This document shows positions 25,610 through 35,009 of a stretch of 64,000 nt of DNA, piece by piece. Origin of the DNA: CAVZAB01 sp963773155 (GTDB lineage: Bacteria > Pseudomonadota > Alphaproteobacteria > Rhizobiales > Beijerinckiaceae); assembly GCA_963773155.1 (NCBI GenBank), contig CAVZAB010000008.1, positions 1-64,000 of the forward strand. The letters are read 5' to 3'. Under the pieces are notes generated by a model, which was not told the DNA's origin, searched no databases, and was given only the letters and a program-made list of their open reading frames with translations. Position 1 is the first letter of the stretch, and each line of letters opens with the position of its first letter. The position numbers and the translations under genes were made by a program.

Positions 25610-26229
25610 GAGCCGCCTCCCAGACGCAAGGCTCGGCTGGGTTCGATCGGCAGCGGCGCATGGGTGGCGGCGACGATTATGCCGCCGCTTGCCAAATGTT
25701 CCGTTGCAAGAGCGAGCAGACCATCGAGCGCCCGAGAATCGAGGGCGGTCTGTGGCTCGTCAAGGAGCCAAAGGGGCCGCTGGGTCATCAGCAGCCGGGC
25801 GAGCGCGACACGGCGTTTCTGGCCGGCCGACAATAACCCGGCCGAGACGTCAATCAACGAGCCAAGATCGAGCCTTGCCAGGGCCGCCTCGACACTGTGG
25901 CCCGGCCGCCGTCGGCTGCCCAGCAGGGCTGCCCAGAATTCGAGATTCTCGCGCACGCTCAAGGCGGCCTTGGCGGCATCGGTATGGCCAAGGTAATGGC
26001 TGCGTTCGGACAATGAAGCATCCGCATCAAAGCCGGCGCTTGGCGCCAGCAGAACACGGCCGGCGGCAACCGGCAAAAGGCCGGCGAGGGCCCGCAGAAG
26101 CGTCGATTTGCCAGTTCCGTTTCGACCGGTGACAAGCAGCGCCTCGCCCGCCTCGACCACGAAACTTGTCGCGCGGATGACGCGGCGGCCGCCCCGGTCG
26201 ATGCTCAATCCTTCGGCAAGTAGGCGCAT
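25606..26229 (-). CDS. ccmA: Heme exporter ATP-binding subunit CcmA
   Basis: This 207-residue ABC ATPase drives release of holo-CcmE from the CcmABC complex. Walker A GRNGTGKST, the degenerate signature LSAGQKRRVALARLL characteristic of CcmA, and Walker B LWLLDEPQTALD are present. It is divergent from acnA over a 102-base intergenic region that must hold both promoters. Confidence 0.93.
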   Translation of the reverse strand: MRLLAEGLSIDRGGRRVIRATSFVVEAGEALLVTGRNGTGKSTLLRALAGLLPVAAGRVLLAPSAGFDADASLSERSHYLGHTDAAKAALSVRENLEFWAALLGSRRRPGHSVEAALARLDLGSLIDVSAGLLSAGQKRRVALARLLMTQRPLWLLDEPQTALDSRALDGLLALATEHLASGGIIVAATHAPLPIEPSRALRLGGGS

Positions 26230-26331
26230 GACACCCCCAATTCACTCGCAACGACTTTCGTTCGTCTAGCCCTTGGCACGGAAATTATCTATAAGCCGGC
26301 ACCCATCAGGTTCGCAGCCCAAGGACTGGTC

Positions 26332-29054
26332 ATGACCTCGCTCGACAGTTTCAAATGCCGCAGAAAATTCACGCTTGGTGCCAAGACCTATCATTACTTC
26401 TCGCTCAAGGCTGCCGAGAAAAACGGACTTAAGGGCCTTTCCGCCTTGCCCTTCTCGATGAAGGTTCTGCTCGAGAATCTGCTGCGCTTCGAGGATGGGC
26501 GTTCGGTCACCAAGAGCGACATTGCCGGGCTTGCCGGCTGGCTCGGCGATCTCGGCAAGGCGGAACGCGAAATCGCCTTTCGACCGGCCCGGGTTCTGAT
26601 GCAGGATTTCACGGGCGTGCCAGCGGTTGTCGATCTTGCCGCCATGCGCGATGCGATGACCCATTTGGGCGGCGATCCGGAAAAGATCAACCCGTTGGTT
26701 CCGGTCGATCTTGTCATCGACCACTCGGTCATCGTCGATGCGTTCGGCACCGCGCAAGCGCTGCGGACCAATGTCGATTTGGAATACCAGCGCAATGGCG
26801 AGCGCTATCGCTTCCTCAAATGGGGACAGAGCGCCTTCAACAATTTCCGAGTTGTCCCGCCGGGCACTGGGATCTGTCACCAGGTCAATCTGGAATATCT
26901 GGCTCAGACGGTGTGGACCCGCAAGGAAAGCTTCCAGCCGGCGCGTGGCAAGGCCGTGCAGGTCGACGTGGCCTATCCCGACAGTCTGGTCGGCACCGAT
27001 TCGCATACGACCATGGTCAATGGTCTCGCGGTATTGGGCTGGGGCGTCGGCGGCATTGAGGCCGAGGCCGTGATGCTTGGCCAGCCTCTGTCGATGCTGC
27101 TGCCGGAGGTGATCGGCTTCCGGCTGACCGGCAGATTGCCCGAGGGCACAACCGCCACCGATCTCGTGCTGACGGTGACGCAGATGCTGCGCAACAAGGG
27201 CGTCGTCAACAAATTCGTCGAGTTTTACGGCCCCGGATTGAACCATTTGACGCTGGCCGATCGGGCGACCATCGCCAATATGGCGCCCGAATATGGCGCG
27301 ACATGCGGCTTCTTTCCGGTCAATTCGGAGACGCTCGATTATCTCAAGACTTCGGGCCGGGCGCCGGCACGGGTCAAGCTGGTCGAAAAATATTGCCGGG
27401 CCCAGGGTCTGTTCCGCACCGCCTCGACCCCCGATCCCGTGTTCAGCGACCAACTCGATCTCGACCTTTCGACCGTCGTCCCCTCGCTCGCCGGTCCGAA
27501 ACGGCCGGAAGGCCGCGTCGACCTCGGCGGCGTTGCCGCCGGCTTTGCCGCCGCCATGCAATCGGATTACCGCAAGGCTGATGAAATCGGCAAGCGCGTT
27601 GCAGTCGACGGCCAGTTCGATCTTGGCCACGGCGACGTCGTCATTGCCGCCATCACCTCGTGCACCAACACGTCCAATCCGAGCGTCCTGATGGGGGCGG
27701 GCCTGCTGGCACGCAACGCCTGGGCCAAGGGGCTGCGCGTCAAGCCCTGGGTCAAGACGTCGCTCGCGCCAGGCTCGCAGGTGGTCGCCGAATATCTTGG
27801 CAAATCCGGCCTGCAGAAGGATCTCGACCAACTCGGATTCAATCTCGTCGGCTTCGGGTGCACGACCTGCATCGGCAATTCCGGGCCATTGCCGCCGGCC
27901 ATTTCCAAGGCGATCGGCGACAATGGGCTGGTCGCGGCCGCGGTGCTCTCCGGCAACCGCAATTTCGAGGGCCGGGTCTCGCCCGATGTCCAGGCCAATT
28001 ATCTTGCCTCGCCGCCGCTTGTTGTCGCCTATGCGCTTGCCGGTTCGGTGCAAAAAATCTGGCCGTCGAACCGCTCGGCACCGGCAAGGATGGCAAGCCG
28101 GTCTATCTCGCCGACGTCTGGCCCTCGTCAAAGGATATCCAGCGCTTTATCAGCAAGAACGTGACCCGGGGGCTGTTTACCGCCAAATATTCCGATGTCT
28201 TTAAGGGCGATGCCCATTGGCGCAAGGTCAAAGTGCCGAGCGGCCAAACCTACCGCTGGGAACTCGGCTCGACCTATGTCCAGAACCCGCCCTATTTCGC
28301 GGGGATTTCGAAGGTTCCAGTGCCGGTCACCGATATTGTCGGGGCGCGGATTCTGGCGCTCCTCGGCGACAAGATCACCACCGACCATATTTCGCCGGCC
28401 GGTTCGATCAAGGCGGCCTCGCCGGCCGGCAAATATCTCCTCCAACGGCAGGTCGCGGCTGCCGATTTCAATCAGTACGGCACCAGGCGCGGCAATCACG
28501 AGATCATGATGCGCGGCACCTTTGCCAACATCAGGATCAAGAATTTCATCAACCAGGGCGCCGATGGCGCCGTGCCGGAAGGGGGCATGACCCGCCACTT
28601 TCCCTCGGGCGAATCGATGGCGATCTATGACGCGGCGATGCGCTATCAGAGCGAATCGGTGCCGTTGGTCGTCATTGCCGGCACCGAATATGGCAACGGA
28701 TCCTCGCGCGATTGGGCGGCCAAGGGCACCAAACTACTCGGCGTCCGCGCCGTGATTGCCCAATCCTTCGAGCGAATCCACCGTTCCAATCTGGTCGGCA
28801 TGGGGGTCCTGCCGCTGACCTTTGCCGAGGGCGTCAGCTGGCAGTCGCTCGGCCTCAGGGGTGACGAGCTGGTCAGCATTCAGGATCTTGGCGATACGCT
28901 GAAGCCGCGCCAAACCATGGCCGCCGAAATCGTCTCAGCCGATGGCAAAGTCCGCAAAATCACGCTGACCTGCCGGATCGCAACGCTCGACGAACTCGAA
29001 TATTTCCGCAACGGTGGCATCTTGCCCTATGTTCTACGCCAGCTTGCTGCCTGA
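26332..29054 (+). CDS. acnA: Aconitate hydratase A (one frameshift)
   Basis: This TCA-cycle enzyme interconverts citrate and isocitrate. The 4Fe-4S ligands appear in ITSCTNTSNPS and CTTCIGNSGP; other hallmarks are GTDSHTTMVNGLAVLGWGVG and GTEYGNGSSRDWAAKG in the swivel domain. The frame shifts at 28050-28060 within a run of six A, where one base is lost; expected valine-glutamine-lysine-asparagine-leucine would read through AAGAATC, again a GANTC-containing word. The corrected length is about 907 residues. Loss of acnA would be severe, so a consensus error is likely. leuB follows after 23 bases. Confidence 0.94.
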
Positions 29055-29077
29055 GCCCCGGCCAATCGAGGTAGTCC

Positions 29078-30193
29078 ATGGCGACCTATAAGATTCTGCT
29101 TCTCCCGGGCGACGGCATCGGTCCCGAGGTCATGGCCGAAGTCGAAAAAATCGCGGCCTGGCTCGGCGCCGCCGGCCTAGCCCGGTTCGAGTTCGAAAAG
29201 GGGCTGGTCGGCGGCTGCGCGTACGACGCCCATGGCGCGGCGATCAGCGAGCCGGACCTGGCGCGCGCCAAGGCTGCCGATGCGGTTCTGTTCGGCGCCG
29301 TCGGCGGGCCGAAATGGGACGCGGTTAATTACGACGTGCGCCCGGAAGCGGGCCTGCTGCGGCTGCGCAAGGATCTCGCGCTATTTGCCAACCTACGCCC
29401 GGCGGTCTGTTATCCGGCGCTCGCCGATGCCTCGTCGCTCAAGCGCGAGCTGGTCGAGGGCCTCGATCTGATGCTGGTGCGCGAACTGACGGGCGGCGTC
29501 TATTTCGGCCAACCCAAGGAGATCATCGATCTCGGCAATGGCCAGAAACGCGGCATCGATACCCAGATCTACGACACCTTTGAGATCGAGCGAATCGGCC
29601 GGGTCGCCTTCGAACTTGCCCGCAAACGCCGCAACAAGGTGACCTCGGCGGACAAGCGCAACGTCATGAAATCCGGCGTGCTCTGGCATGAAGTGATCGT
29701 CGCCCTGCACAAGCGCGATTATCCGGATGTGACGCTCGAACACCAGCTCGCCGATGCGCTCGGCATGCAATTGGTCCGCTGGCCGAAACAATTCGACGTC
29801 ATCGTTACCGACAATCTGTTCGGCGACATTCTGTCCGATGTCGCCGCCATGCTGACCGGGTCGCTCGGCATGCTGCCTTCCGCCTCGCTTGGCGAGGTCG
29901 ATCCGCAAACCAGAAAGCGCAAAGCCCTCTACGAGCCGGTCCATGGCTCGGCCCCCGACATTGCCGGCAAGGCGGTCGCCAATCCGATCGCGATGATCGG
30001 CTCTTTTGCGATGTGTCTGCGCTATTCCTTGGCCGAGGCGCGGCTCGCCGACCAGATCGAAGCCGCGATAGCCAATGTCCTCGCACTTGGCCTGCGCACG
30101 GCCGACATCCGCGGCAATGCCACCGAAATCGTCTCGACTGCGGAAATGGGCTCGGCGGTTCTTGCCGAGATCCAGCGAATTGCCGGGGACTGA
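29078..30193 (+). CDS. leuB: 3-isopropylmalate dehydrogenase
   Basis: This 371-residue NAD-dependent beta-decarboxylating dehydrogenase of leucine synthesis starts YKILLLPGDGIGPEVMAEVE. It contains ELTGGVYFG, the conserved YDTFEIERIGRVAFELARKR, metal-binding aspartates in VTDNLFGDILSDVAAML, and EPVHGSAPDIAGK. It follows acnA closely and may be co-transcribed. A small secreted hypothetical gene is convergent, with its stop only 3 bases away. Confidence 0.95.
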   Translation: MATYKILLLPGDGIGPEVMAEVEKIAAWLGAAGLARFEFEKGLVGGCAYDAHGAAISEPDLARAKAADAVLFGAVGGPKWDAVNYDVRPEAGLLRLRKDLALFANLRPAVCYPALADASSLKRELVEGLDLMLVRELTGGVYFGQPKEIIDLGNGQKRGIDTQIYDTFEIERIGRVAFELARKRRNKVTSADKRNVMKSGVLWHEVIVALHKRDYPDVTLEHQLADALGMQLVRWPKQFDVIVTDNLFGDILSDVAAMLTGSLGMLPSASLGEVDPQTRKRKALYEPVHGSAPDIAGKAVANPIAMIGSFAMCLRYSLAEARLADQIEAAIANVLALGLRTADIRGNATEIVSTAEMGSAVLAEIQRIAGD

Positions 30194-30196
30194 TCG

Positions 30197-30520
30197 CTAA
30201 TCCGGCGCGCCGGGCGTTTCGAACTGGAACAGGGGCTGCGGCCGTCCCGGCATGAAATAGGGGCTTGGCAGATTGCCGATGTAGCGCGCGTCGTACGAAT
30301 TGGCCGGCGGGCTCATAATCGTCGTCGTGACGTAATTGGGCCCGCTGCCAGGCGGGACGACATTGCCGGGATCGAGATAGCTGCGCTTTTGGATGATCAC
30401 CGGTTCGACCGGCGCTGCGACGGGATGGCGGACCCGTCGCGGGCTCGCCTCGGCCGGCCCGGCGACGAAGGCGCCAAATACGGCGATCAGCGGAATCACG
30501 ACAATGGCGAGGCGTTGCAT
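30197..30520 (-). CDS. Small secreted hypothetical protein
   Basis: This 107-residue protein has a clear signal peptide (LAIVVIPLIAVFGAFVAGPA then EAS) and a mature part rich in proline, glycine and tyrosine (LDPGNVVPPGSGPNYVTTT, NLPSPYFMPGRPQPL). I recognise no domain. The ATG at 30520 has GGAGACATGC upstream, a good ribosome-binding site that fixes the start. Composition suggests a short unstructured envelope protein. It stands alone between leuB and another hypothetical gene. Confidence 0.7.
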   Translation of the reverse strand: MQRLAIVVIPLIAVFGAFVAGPAEASPRRVRHPVAAPVEPVIIQKRSYLDPGNVVPPGSGPNYVTTTIMSPPANSYDARYIGNLPSPYFMPGRPQPLFQFETPGAPD

Positions 30521-30606
30521 GCATGTCTCCTTTGGAGCCCTCGGACAGGCTAAACCGATCGTGGCCAGGAGCGAAGATATTTCTTGGCGGCCGACCGGCA
30601 AAACCA

Positions 30607-31425
30607 TCAACTTTTGCCCGGCGTGATTTTCTTGCCGCCGGTGATTCGCGCAGGCGGCGGATTGTTGCCCACGCCGGCGCGCGCCGCAACGCGCGGCGCC
30701 AAAGCCTGACAGGACGGCCGCAGCGGCGCGGCAAAGGTCGGCTGCAGCCGCTCGTCGGTCTCAGCCGTCACCAGGCCGAGTTGGTCAATCAGACAGGCGA
30801 GAATCGACCGATCGATTGGTTGATTGTCGGCAGCGCAATGAAAACCCGCGAGCGTCAACCCCGGTGCCATGTCAGCGAGGCGGAAGCCAAGACAGCGATT
30901 TTCTCCCGACGGTCCGGCAAGGGTAATTTCGCCGGCATCTGCCGTGCCGAAACGGGTGACCAACGGGGCGCCCACCGAACTGCGGGTGACGGCAAGGCCG
31001 ATTTCGGCGGCGCCGCGAACCATCGCCAGAAAGAACGAGCGGGCGGACCCACCTTCGGTGCCGCTGCTTGCCAGAGCGAGCCGCAGATACGGCCGTTCGT
31101 TCCCCAAACCGCCGAAAGTCAACGCGTCGACGCGCCCCCCCGATTGGCGGTTCTGCCGAACCGTATAGCTGGTCAAACGGGCCTCGAACGGCGGCTTTGC
31201 AAGCGCGAAACGGCGCTTCGGATCGGCGAGTTCGACCCAGGCCTCTTTCGCAGCGGCCACAATCGGCTCTTTTCGGAGCGGCTCGGATGGTTGCATGGCA
31301 ATCACGGCGCCAGTAACGACCAGCGCGGCCGCAAATCCGGCGCCGAGCCGGCCAGCGAGCGGGCCGGGCCGCGGCGGGCGAACCGCGAACAGGCCCGCAG
31401 GCGCGGCAAAATCGTTCGACCCCAT
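30607..31425 (-). CDS. Hypothetical single-pass membrane protein with Cys-rich periplasmic part
   Basis: This 272-residue protein has a short proline-rich N-terminus, one transmembrane helix at about residues 25-45 (LGAGFAAALVVTGAVIAM) and a periplasmic region with four cysteines (NRCLGFRL, GFHCAAD, ILACLIDQ, RPSCQAL) that could form two disulfides. No known domain is recognised. ATG 31425 is chosen for the GGGGAT sequence upstream; an in-frame TTG at 31461 is the other option. It is divergent from asd. Confidence 0.68.
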   Translation of the reverse strand: MGSNDFAAPAGLFAVRPPRPGPLAGRLGAGFAAALVVTGAVIAMQPSEPLRKEPIVAAAKEAWVELADPKRRFALAKPPFEARLTSYTVRQNRQSGGRVDALTFGGLGNERPYLRLALASSGTEGGSARSFFLAMVRGAAEIGLAVTRSSVGAPLVTRFGTADAGEITLAGPSGENRCLGFRLADMAPGLTLAGFHCAADNQPIDRSILACLIDQLGLVTAETDERLQPTFAAPLRPSCQALAPRVAARAGVGNNPPPARITGGKKITPGKS

Positions 31426-31628
31426 ATTATCCCCGCCCGGCCCGGGCCCCATCCGCGCCAAGTATCGCGACGGCAGCTGAGCGGAATGTTACCCGGATGG
31501 AAAACCTCGCAACAGCGTCAATAATGGGTTACCAAAGCAAGTGCCCTGCCGCTGGTTGACTTTGTCGCCCGGGAATGGCACGCGCAAACGGGCGGTGTGG
31601 CGCTCGCCATGACAGGGAACCTTCGTCG

Positions 31629-32663
31629 ATGTCCTACAAAATCGCCATTGTCGGCGCGACCGGCAATGTCGGACGCGAAATGCTCGACATTCTGGCCGAA
31701 CGGCGGTTTCCGGTCGGCGAAATCGTCGCTTTGGCCTCGTCGCGTTCGCTTGGAACCGAAGTTTCCTTTGGCGAGCGCACGCTGAAATGCCGCAATCTCG
31801 AAAATTTTGATTTTGCTGGAACCGACATTTGCCTGATGTCGGCTGGCGGCAGCGTTTCGAAGGCATGGTCGCCGCGGATCGCGGCCCAGGGTGCCGTCGT
31901 CATCGACAATTCCTCGGCCTGGCGCTACGACCCGCAGGTGCCATTGATCGTGCCCGAGGTCAATGCCGATGCGATCATCGGCTTCGCCAAGAAGAACATA
32001 ATCGCCAATCCCAATTGCTCGACCGCTCAGCTCGTGGTCGTCCTCAAACCCTTGCACGATCGCGCGAAGATCAAGCGCGTCGTGGTCGCGACTTACCAAT
32101 CGGTTTCCGGCGCCGGCAAGGAGGCAATGGACGAATTGTTCGCCCAGACCCGCGCCATCTTCGTCTCGGATCCGGTCGAATCGAAGAAATTTCCCAAACG
32201 CATTGCCTTCAACGCGATCCCGCAGATCGATGTGTTCATCGACGACGGCTCAACCAAGGAAGAATGGAAGATGGTCGTCGAGACCAAGAAGATCCTGGAT
32301 CCGAAAATCAAACTGACCGCGACCTGCGTCCGCATTCCGGTATTCATTGGCCATTCCGAGGCCGTCAATATCGAATTCGAGCGGCCGATTTCGGCCGACG
32401 AGGCGCGCGACATTTTGCGCGAGGCGCCAGGCTGTCTCGTTGTCGACAAGCGCGAGCCCGGCGGCTACATGACCCCGCATGAAGCGGTCGGCGAAGATGC
32501 CACTTTTGTGTCGCGTATCCGCGAGGATCCGACGGTGGAAAATGGTCTGGCGCTGTGGTGCGTGGCCGACAATTTGCGCAAGGGCGCGGCCCTCAATGCC
32601 GTGCAAATCGCCGAAGTGCTGATCAATCGCAAATTGATCAAGCCGAAAAAGGCGGCGGCCTAA
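31629..32663 (+). CDS. asd: Aspartate-semialdehyde dehydrogenase
   Basis: This 344-residue enzyme reduces aspartyl phosphate, the branch point to lysine, threonine, methionine and diaminopimelate. The NADP motif VGATGNVGREML, catalytic Cys130 in NPNCSTAQ, and a conserved RIPVFIGHSEAVNIE are present. With lysC and dapF elsewhere in the window it supplies the aspartate family pathway. The 3' end overlaps the convergent threonine dehydratase gene by 26 bases. ATG 31629 fits the family start. Confidence 0.95.
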   Translation: MSYKIAIVGATGNVGREMLDILAERRFPVGEIVALASSRSLGTEVSFGERTLKCRNLENFDFAGTDICLMSAGGSVSKAWSPRIAAQGAVVIDNSSAWRYDPQVPLIVPEVNADAIIGFAKKNIIANPNCSTAQLVVVLKPLHDRAKIKRVVVATYQSVSGAGKEAMDELFAQTRAIFVSDPVESKKFPKRIAFNAIPQIDVFIDDGSTKEEWKMVVETKKILDPKIKLTATCVRIPVFIGHSEAVNIEFERPISADEARDILREAPGCLVVDKREPGGYMTPHEAVGEDATFVSRIREDPTVENGLALWCVADNLRKGAALNAVQIAEVLINRKLIKPKKAAA

Positions 32664-33607
32664 CCGGCAGCGCGGCGAGCTGGCTCAAATCGACATTGCC
32701 GCCGCAGAGCAGGACGCCGACCCGCTCGCCCGGCGCGGGCCGGTAGGCGCCTGACAGCAGCGCGGCGAGCGCCGTCGCCCCACCCGGTTCGCTGGCGATC
32801 CTGAGCGCCTGCCAGAGCCGGATCTGCGCCTCGACGATCGCTTGATCATCGACCAGCACCACCCGCTCGACATAGCGTTTGGCAATGGCAAAGGGCAAGC
32901 GGCCGGCTCGCTGGGCGCCAAGTGAATCGGCGGCGATCGAAATCGACCGCGACATCAACCGGCCGGTCGGCCGCCAGCGCCGCATGGAGCGCCCGTGCTC
33001 GTTTCGGTTCGACGCCGACAATTCGGGTCTTGCCGGCAAACCACAGCGCAAGGCCGGCAATCAGTCCGCCGCCGCCCACGGCAACAAGCACGCTGTCGAG
33101 CTCTGCCTGTTCGGCCCATTCGCGGCCAAGTGTCGCCTGCCCATAGATGGTGGATTCCTGGTCGTAGGCATGAATGTTCAGGCTGCCGCTTTCTTGCTCG
33201 TAGGACAGCGCATGCTCGAGAGCTTCGGCATAAGTTCCGCCGCCGACAATTGCTTCGGCGCCGAAGCTGCGGATCCGGTCGATCTTGACCGCAGGCGAAG
33301 TTGCAGGCACGAAAATCCTGGCGCGATGGCCGAGCTGCCCCGCCGCATAGGCAATGGCGGCGCCATGATTGCCGCCCGAAGCCGCGGTCACGCCAGCCGT
33401 CGGCATCGCTCGGCTGAGCATCGCATTAAAAGCGCCGCGCGCCTTGAACGAGCCGCTGTGCTGGAGCAATTCGAGCTTCAGGCAGACCCGCACCCCGCCG
33501 GCGAAACCGCTCTCGGACAAATCGAGAATGGGCGTGCGACGGACATGCGGGGCGATCCGCCGGCTTGCCGCCAGGATGTGCGCCACGTCGCTCGAGGGAT
33601 CTTGCAA
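32638..33607 (-). CDS. Threonine/serine dehydratase, PLP-dependent (one frameshift at GANTC)
   Basis: This is a fold-type II PLP enzyme: the Schiff-base lysine is in SGSFKARGAFNAML, with SGGNHGAAIAYAA and the phosphate-binding glycine loop VAVGGGGLIAGLAL. The frame changes after residue 220. Reading GAAATC at 32939-32944 as GAATC joins it to the C-terminal part (ADSLGAQRAG, AKRYVERVVLVDDQAI, GVLLCGGNVDLSQL). The corrected length is about 322 residues, the short catabolic form without an ACT domain, so threonine or serine breakdown (or a racemase) is more likely than isoleucine synthesis. The start is a TTG with GGAAAAGGG upstream. Confidence 0.82.
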
Positions 33608-33706
33608 GGCTTGGCCCTTTTCCTAGTCTTAGGCGGTGACCCATAGACGAAAAGAGCAATGGCGCCAAATCACGGCGCTGCTAGAACCAAAGCCTCGGAG
33701 GTGTCC

Positions 33707-34582
33707 ATGCTTGTCCGCCCACGCCGCAGCGCGCTTTACATGCCTGGTTCAAACGCCCGCGCGCTGGAGCGGGCCCGCCACCTGCCGGCTGACGTGCTGA
33801 TTTTCGATCTCGAGGATGCGGTGGCGCCCGAGGCCAAAGAACTGGCCCGTCGGCAAGTCGTCGAAACGCTGCGCGAGGGCGGCTACGGCGGTCGCGAAAT
33901 CGTCGTGCGGGTCAACCAGCTGCAATCGGATTGGGGAGGCGCCGATCTTGAAGCGCTGGCCGCGACCAGACCCGATGCGATTCTGTTTCCGAAAATATCG
34001 ACGGACGCGGAAGCTCGCGAGGCGAGCGGCCGAATGGATGCGATGGGTTTTGCTGATGCCACTGTCCTGTGGGCCATGATGGAAACGCCGCTCGCTATTC
34101 TCAATGCCGCCTCGCTCGCCGCCAGCCGGCGCGACAGCCGCCTGCGCGTGATGGTCATGGGAACCAACGATCTCGCCAAGGAAACCCGCTGCCGCCTGGT
34201 TGCTGGCCGGGCGCCGATGCTGGCCTGGCTGTCGCATTGCGTCGCCGCGGCACGGGCGCATGGACTCGGCATTCTGGATGGTGTTTGGAACGATCTCGCC
34301 GACGCAGCAGGGCTCGCTTCGGAATGCGAACAGGGGCGGATGCTTGGCATGGACGGCAAGACCGCAATTCACCCCGGCCAACTTGCCGCCTGCAATGCCG
34401 GTTTCGCGCCGCAGGCGGCCGAAGTGGCCTGGGCGCGCACAATACTCGCTGCCTTCGACCAGCCGGAGAATAGCCAGAAAGGCGTCCTCCAAATCGACGG
34501 CCGGATGGTCGAGCGGCTGCATGCCGCCATGGCGCGGGAACTGCTCGCCGTTGCGGCGATGATCAGCCAGCCGCCCGGATGA
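33707..34582 (+). CDS. HpcH/HpaI (CitE-like) CoA-ester lyase
   Basis: This 291-residue TIM-barrel lyase has the CitE-type start RPRRSALYMPGSNARALERA, a metal-binding region in LIFDLEDAVAPEAKE and a conserved MDGKTAIHPGQLAACNAGF. The family cleaves malyl-CoA, citramalyl-CoA or similar esters; the exact substrate is unclear. GGAGGTGTCC immediately before ATG 33707 fixes the start despite an upstream ATG at 33659. It is divergent from the threonine dehydratase. Confidence 0.85.
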   Translation: MLVRPRRSALYMPGSNARALERARHLPADVLIFDLEDAVAPEAKELARRQVVETLREGGYGGREIVVRVNQLQSDWGGADLEALAATRPDAILFPKISTDAEAREASGRMDAMGFADATVLWAMMETPLAILNAASLAASRRDSRLRVMVMGTNDLAKETRCRLVAGRAPMLAWLSHCVAAARAHGLGILDGVWNDLADAAGLASECEQGRMLGMDGKTAIHPGQLAACNAGFAPQAAEVAWARTILAAFDQPENSQKGVLQIDGRMVERLHAAMARELLAVAAMISQPPG

Positions 34583-35009
34583 AGTGCCGCCGCTGGAAGC
34601 GCTGACCGAAGGCCATCCCCGGCCAACAATTTCTGGCGTACCGAGCCGCAGACCATTGAGATTGCCGGCGAGCGAGGCCAAGGGCAGGCCGATGCCGCGG
34701 GCGAGCGGGTTGGCCGGCGCGCAGCGTCTTTGCTGCCGGCTGGCCGCCGCCCAGCGGGAAGCCTCGAGGTCAAATCGATGGCTGGCGCCGGATCCTGCAA
34801 ATAGAAGCTCGGCGTGGGCGCAGCCAGATGACGCGCGCAAGCGGCCATCGTGCCCGCGTCCAGCGCCGCTGATCTGGCGACGTCGAAATTAGCGGTCAGC
34901 CCAGGAAAGGCGATCGCGCCGAGACGCTTCGCCAATTGTGCCGAATTGGTCGCAACGGCGAGCGGATTCGGCCAGGTTGCGCACATCCGCCCGCGCCGGT
35001 TCTGTGGCG
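34563..35009 (-). pseudogene. Degenerate fragment, possibly SHMT-like PLP enzyme C-terminus
   Basis: Between the lyase and clpB, broken minus-strand frames encode pieces that resemble the C-terminal domain of serine hydroxymethyltransferase-like enzymes: an RLARANPLA-like stretch followed by GIGLPLASLAGNLNGLRLGT and PEIVGRG. At least two frame changes are needed to join them, and no N-terminal two-thirds or PLP-lysine motif is present. The fragment ends at a stop near 34563. I read it as a truncated, decayed gene copy lying downstream of clpB; family assignment is tentative and rests mainly on the glycine-leucine-arginine-leucine-glycine-threonine motif. Confidence 0.4.

Noticed and set aside
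24324..26132. Open plus-strand frame of 602 codons opposite ccmC-ccmA
   Set aside because: It is antisense to three well-supported ccm genes, is rich in arginine and proline as expected from an off-frame reading of GC-rich DNA, and shows no domain.
26266..28131. Open minus-strand frame of 621 codons opposite acnA
   Set aside because: It mirrors the codon pattern of aconitase and has no start context or family similarity.
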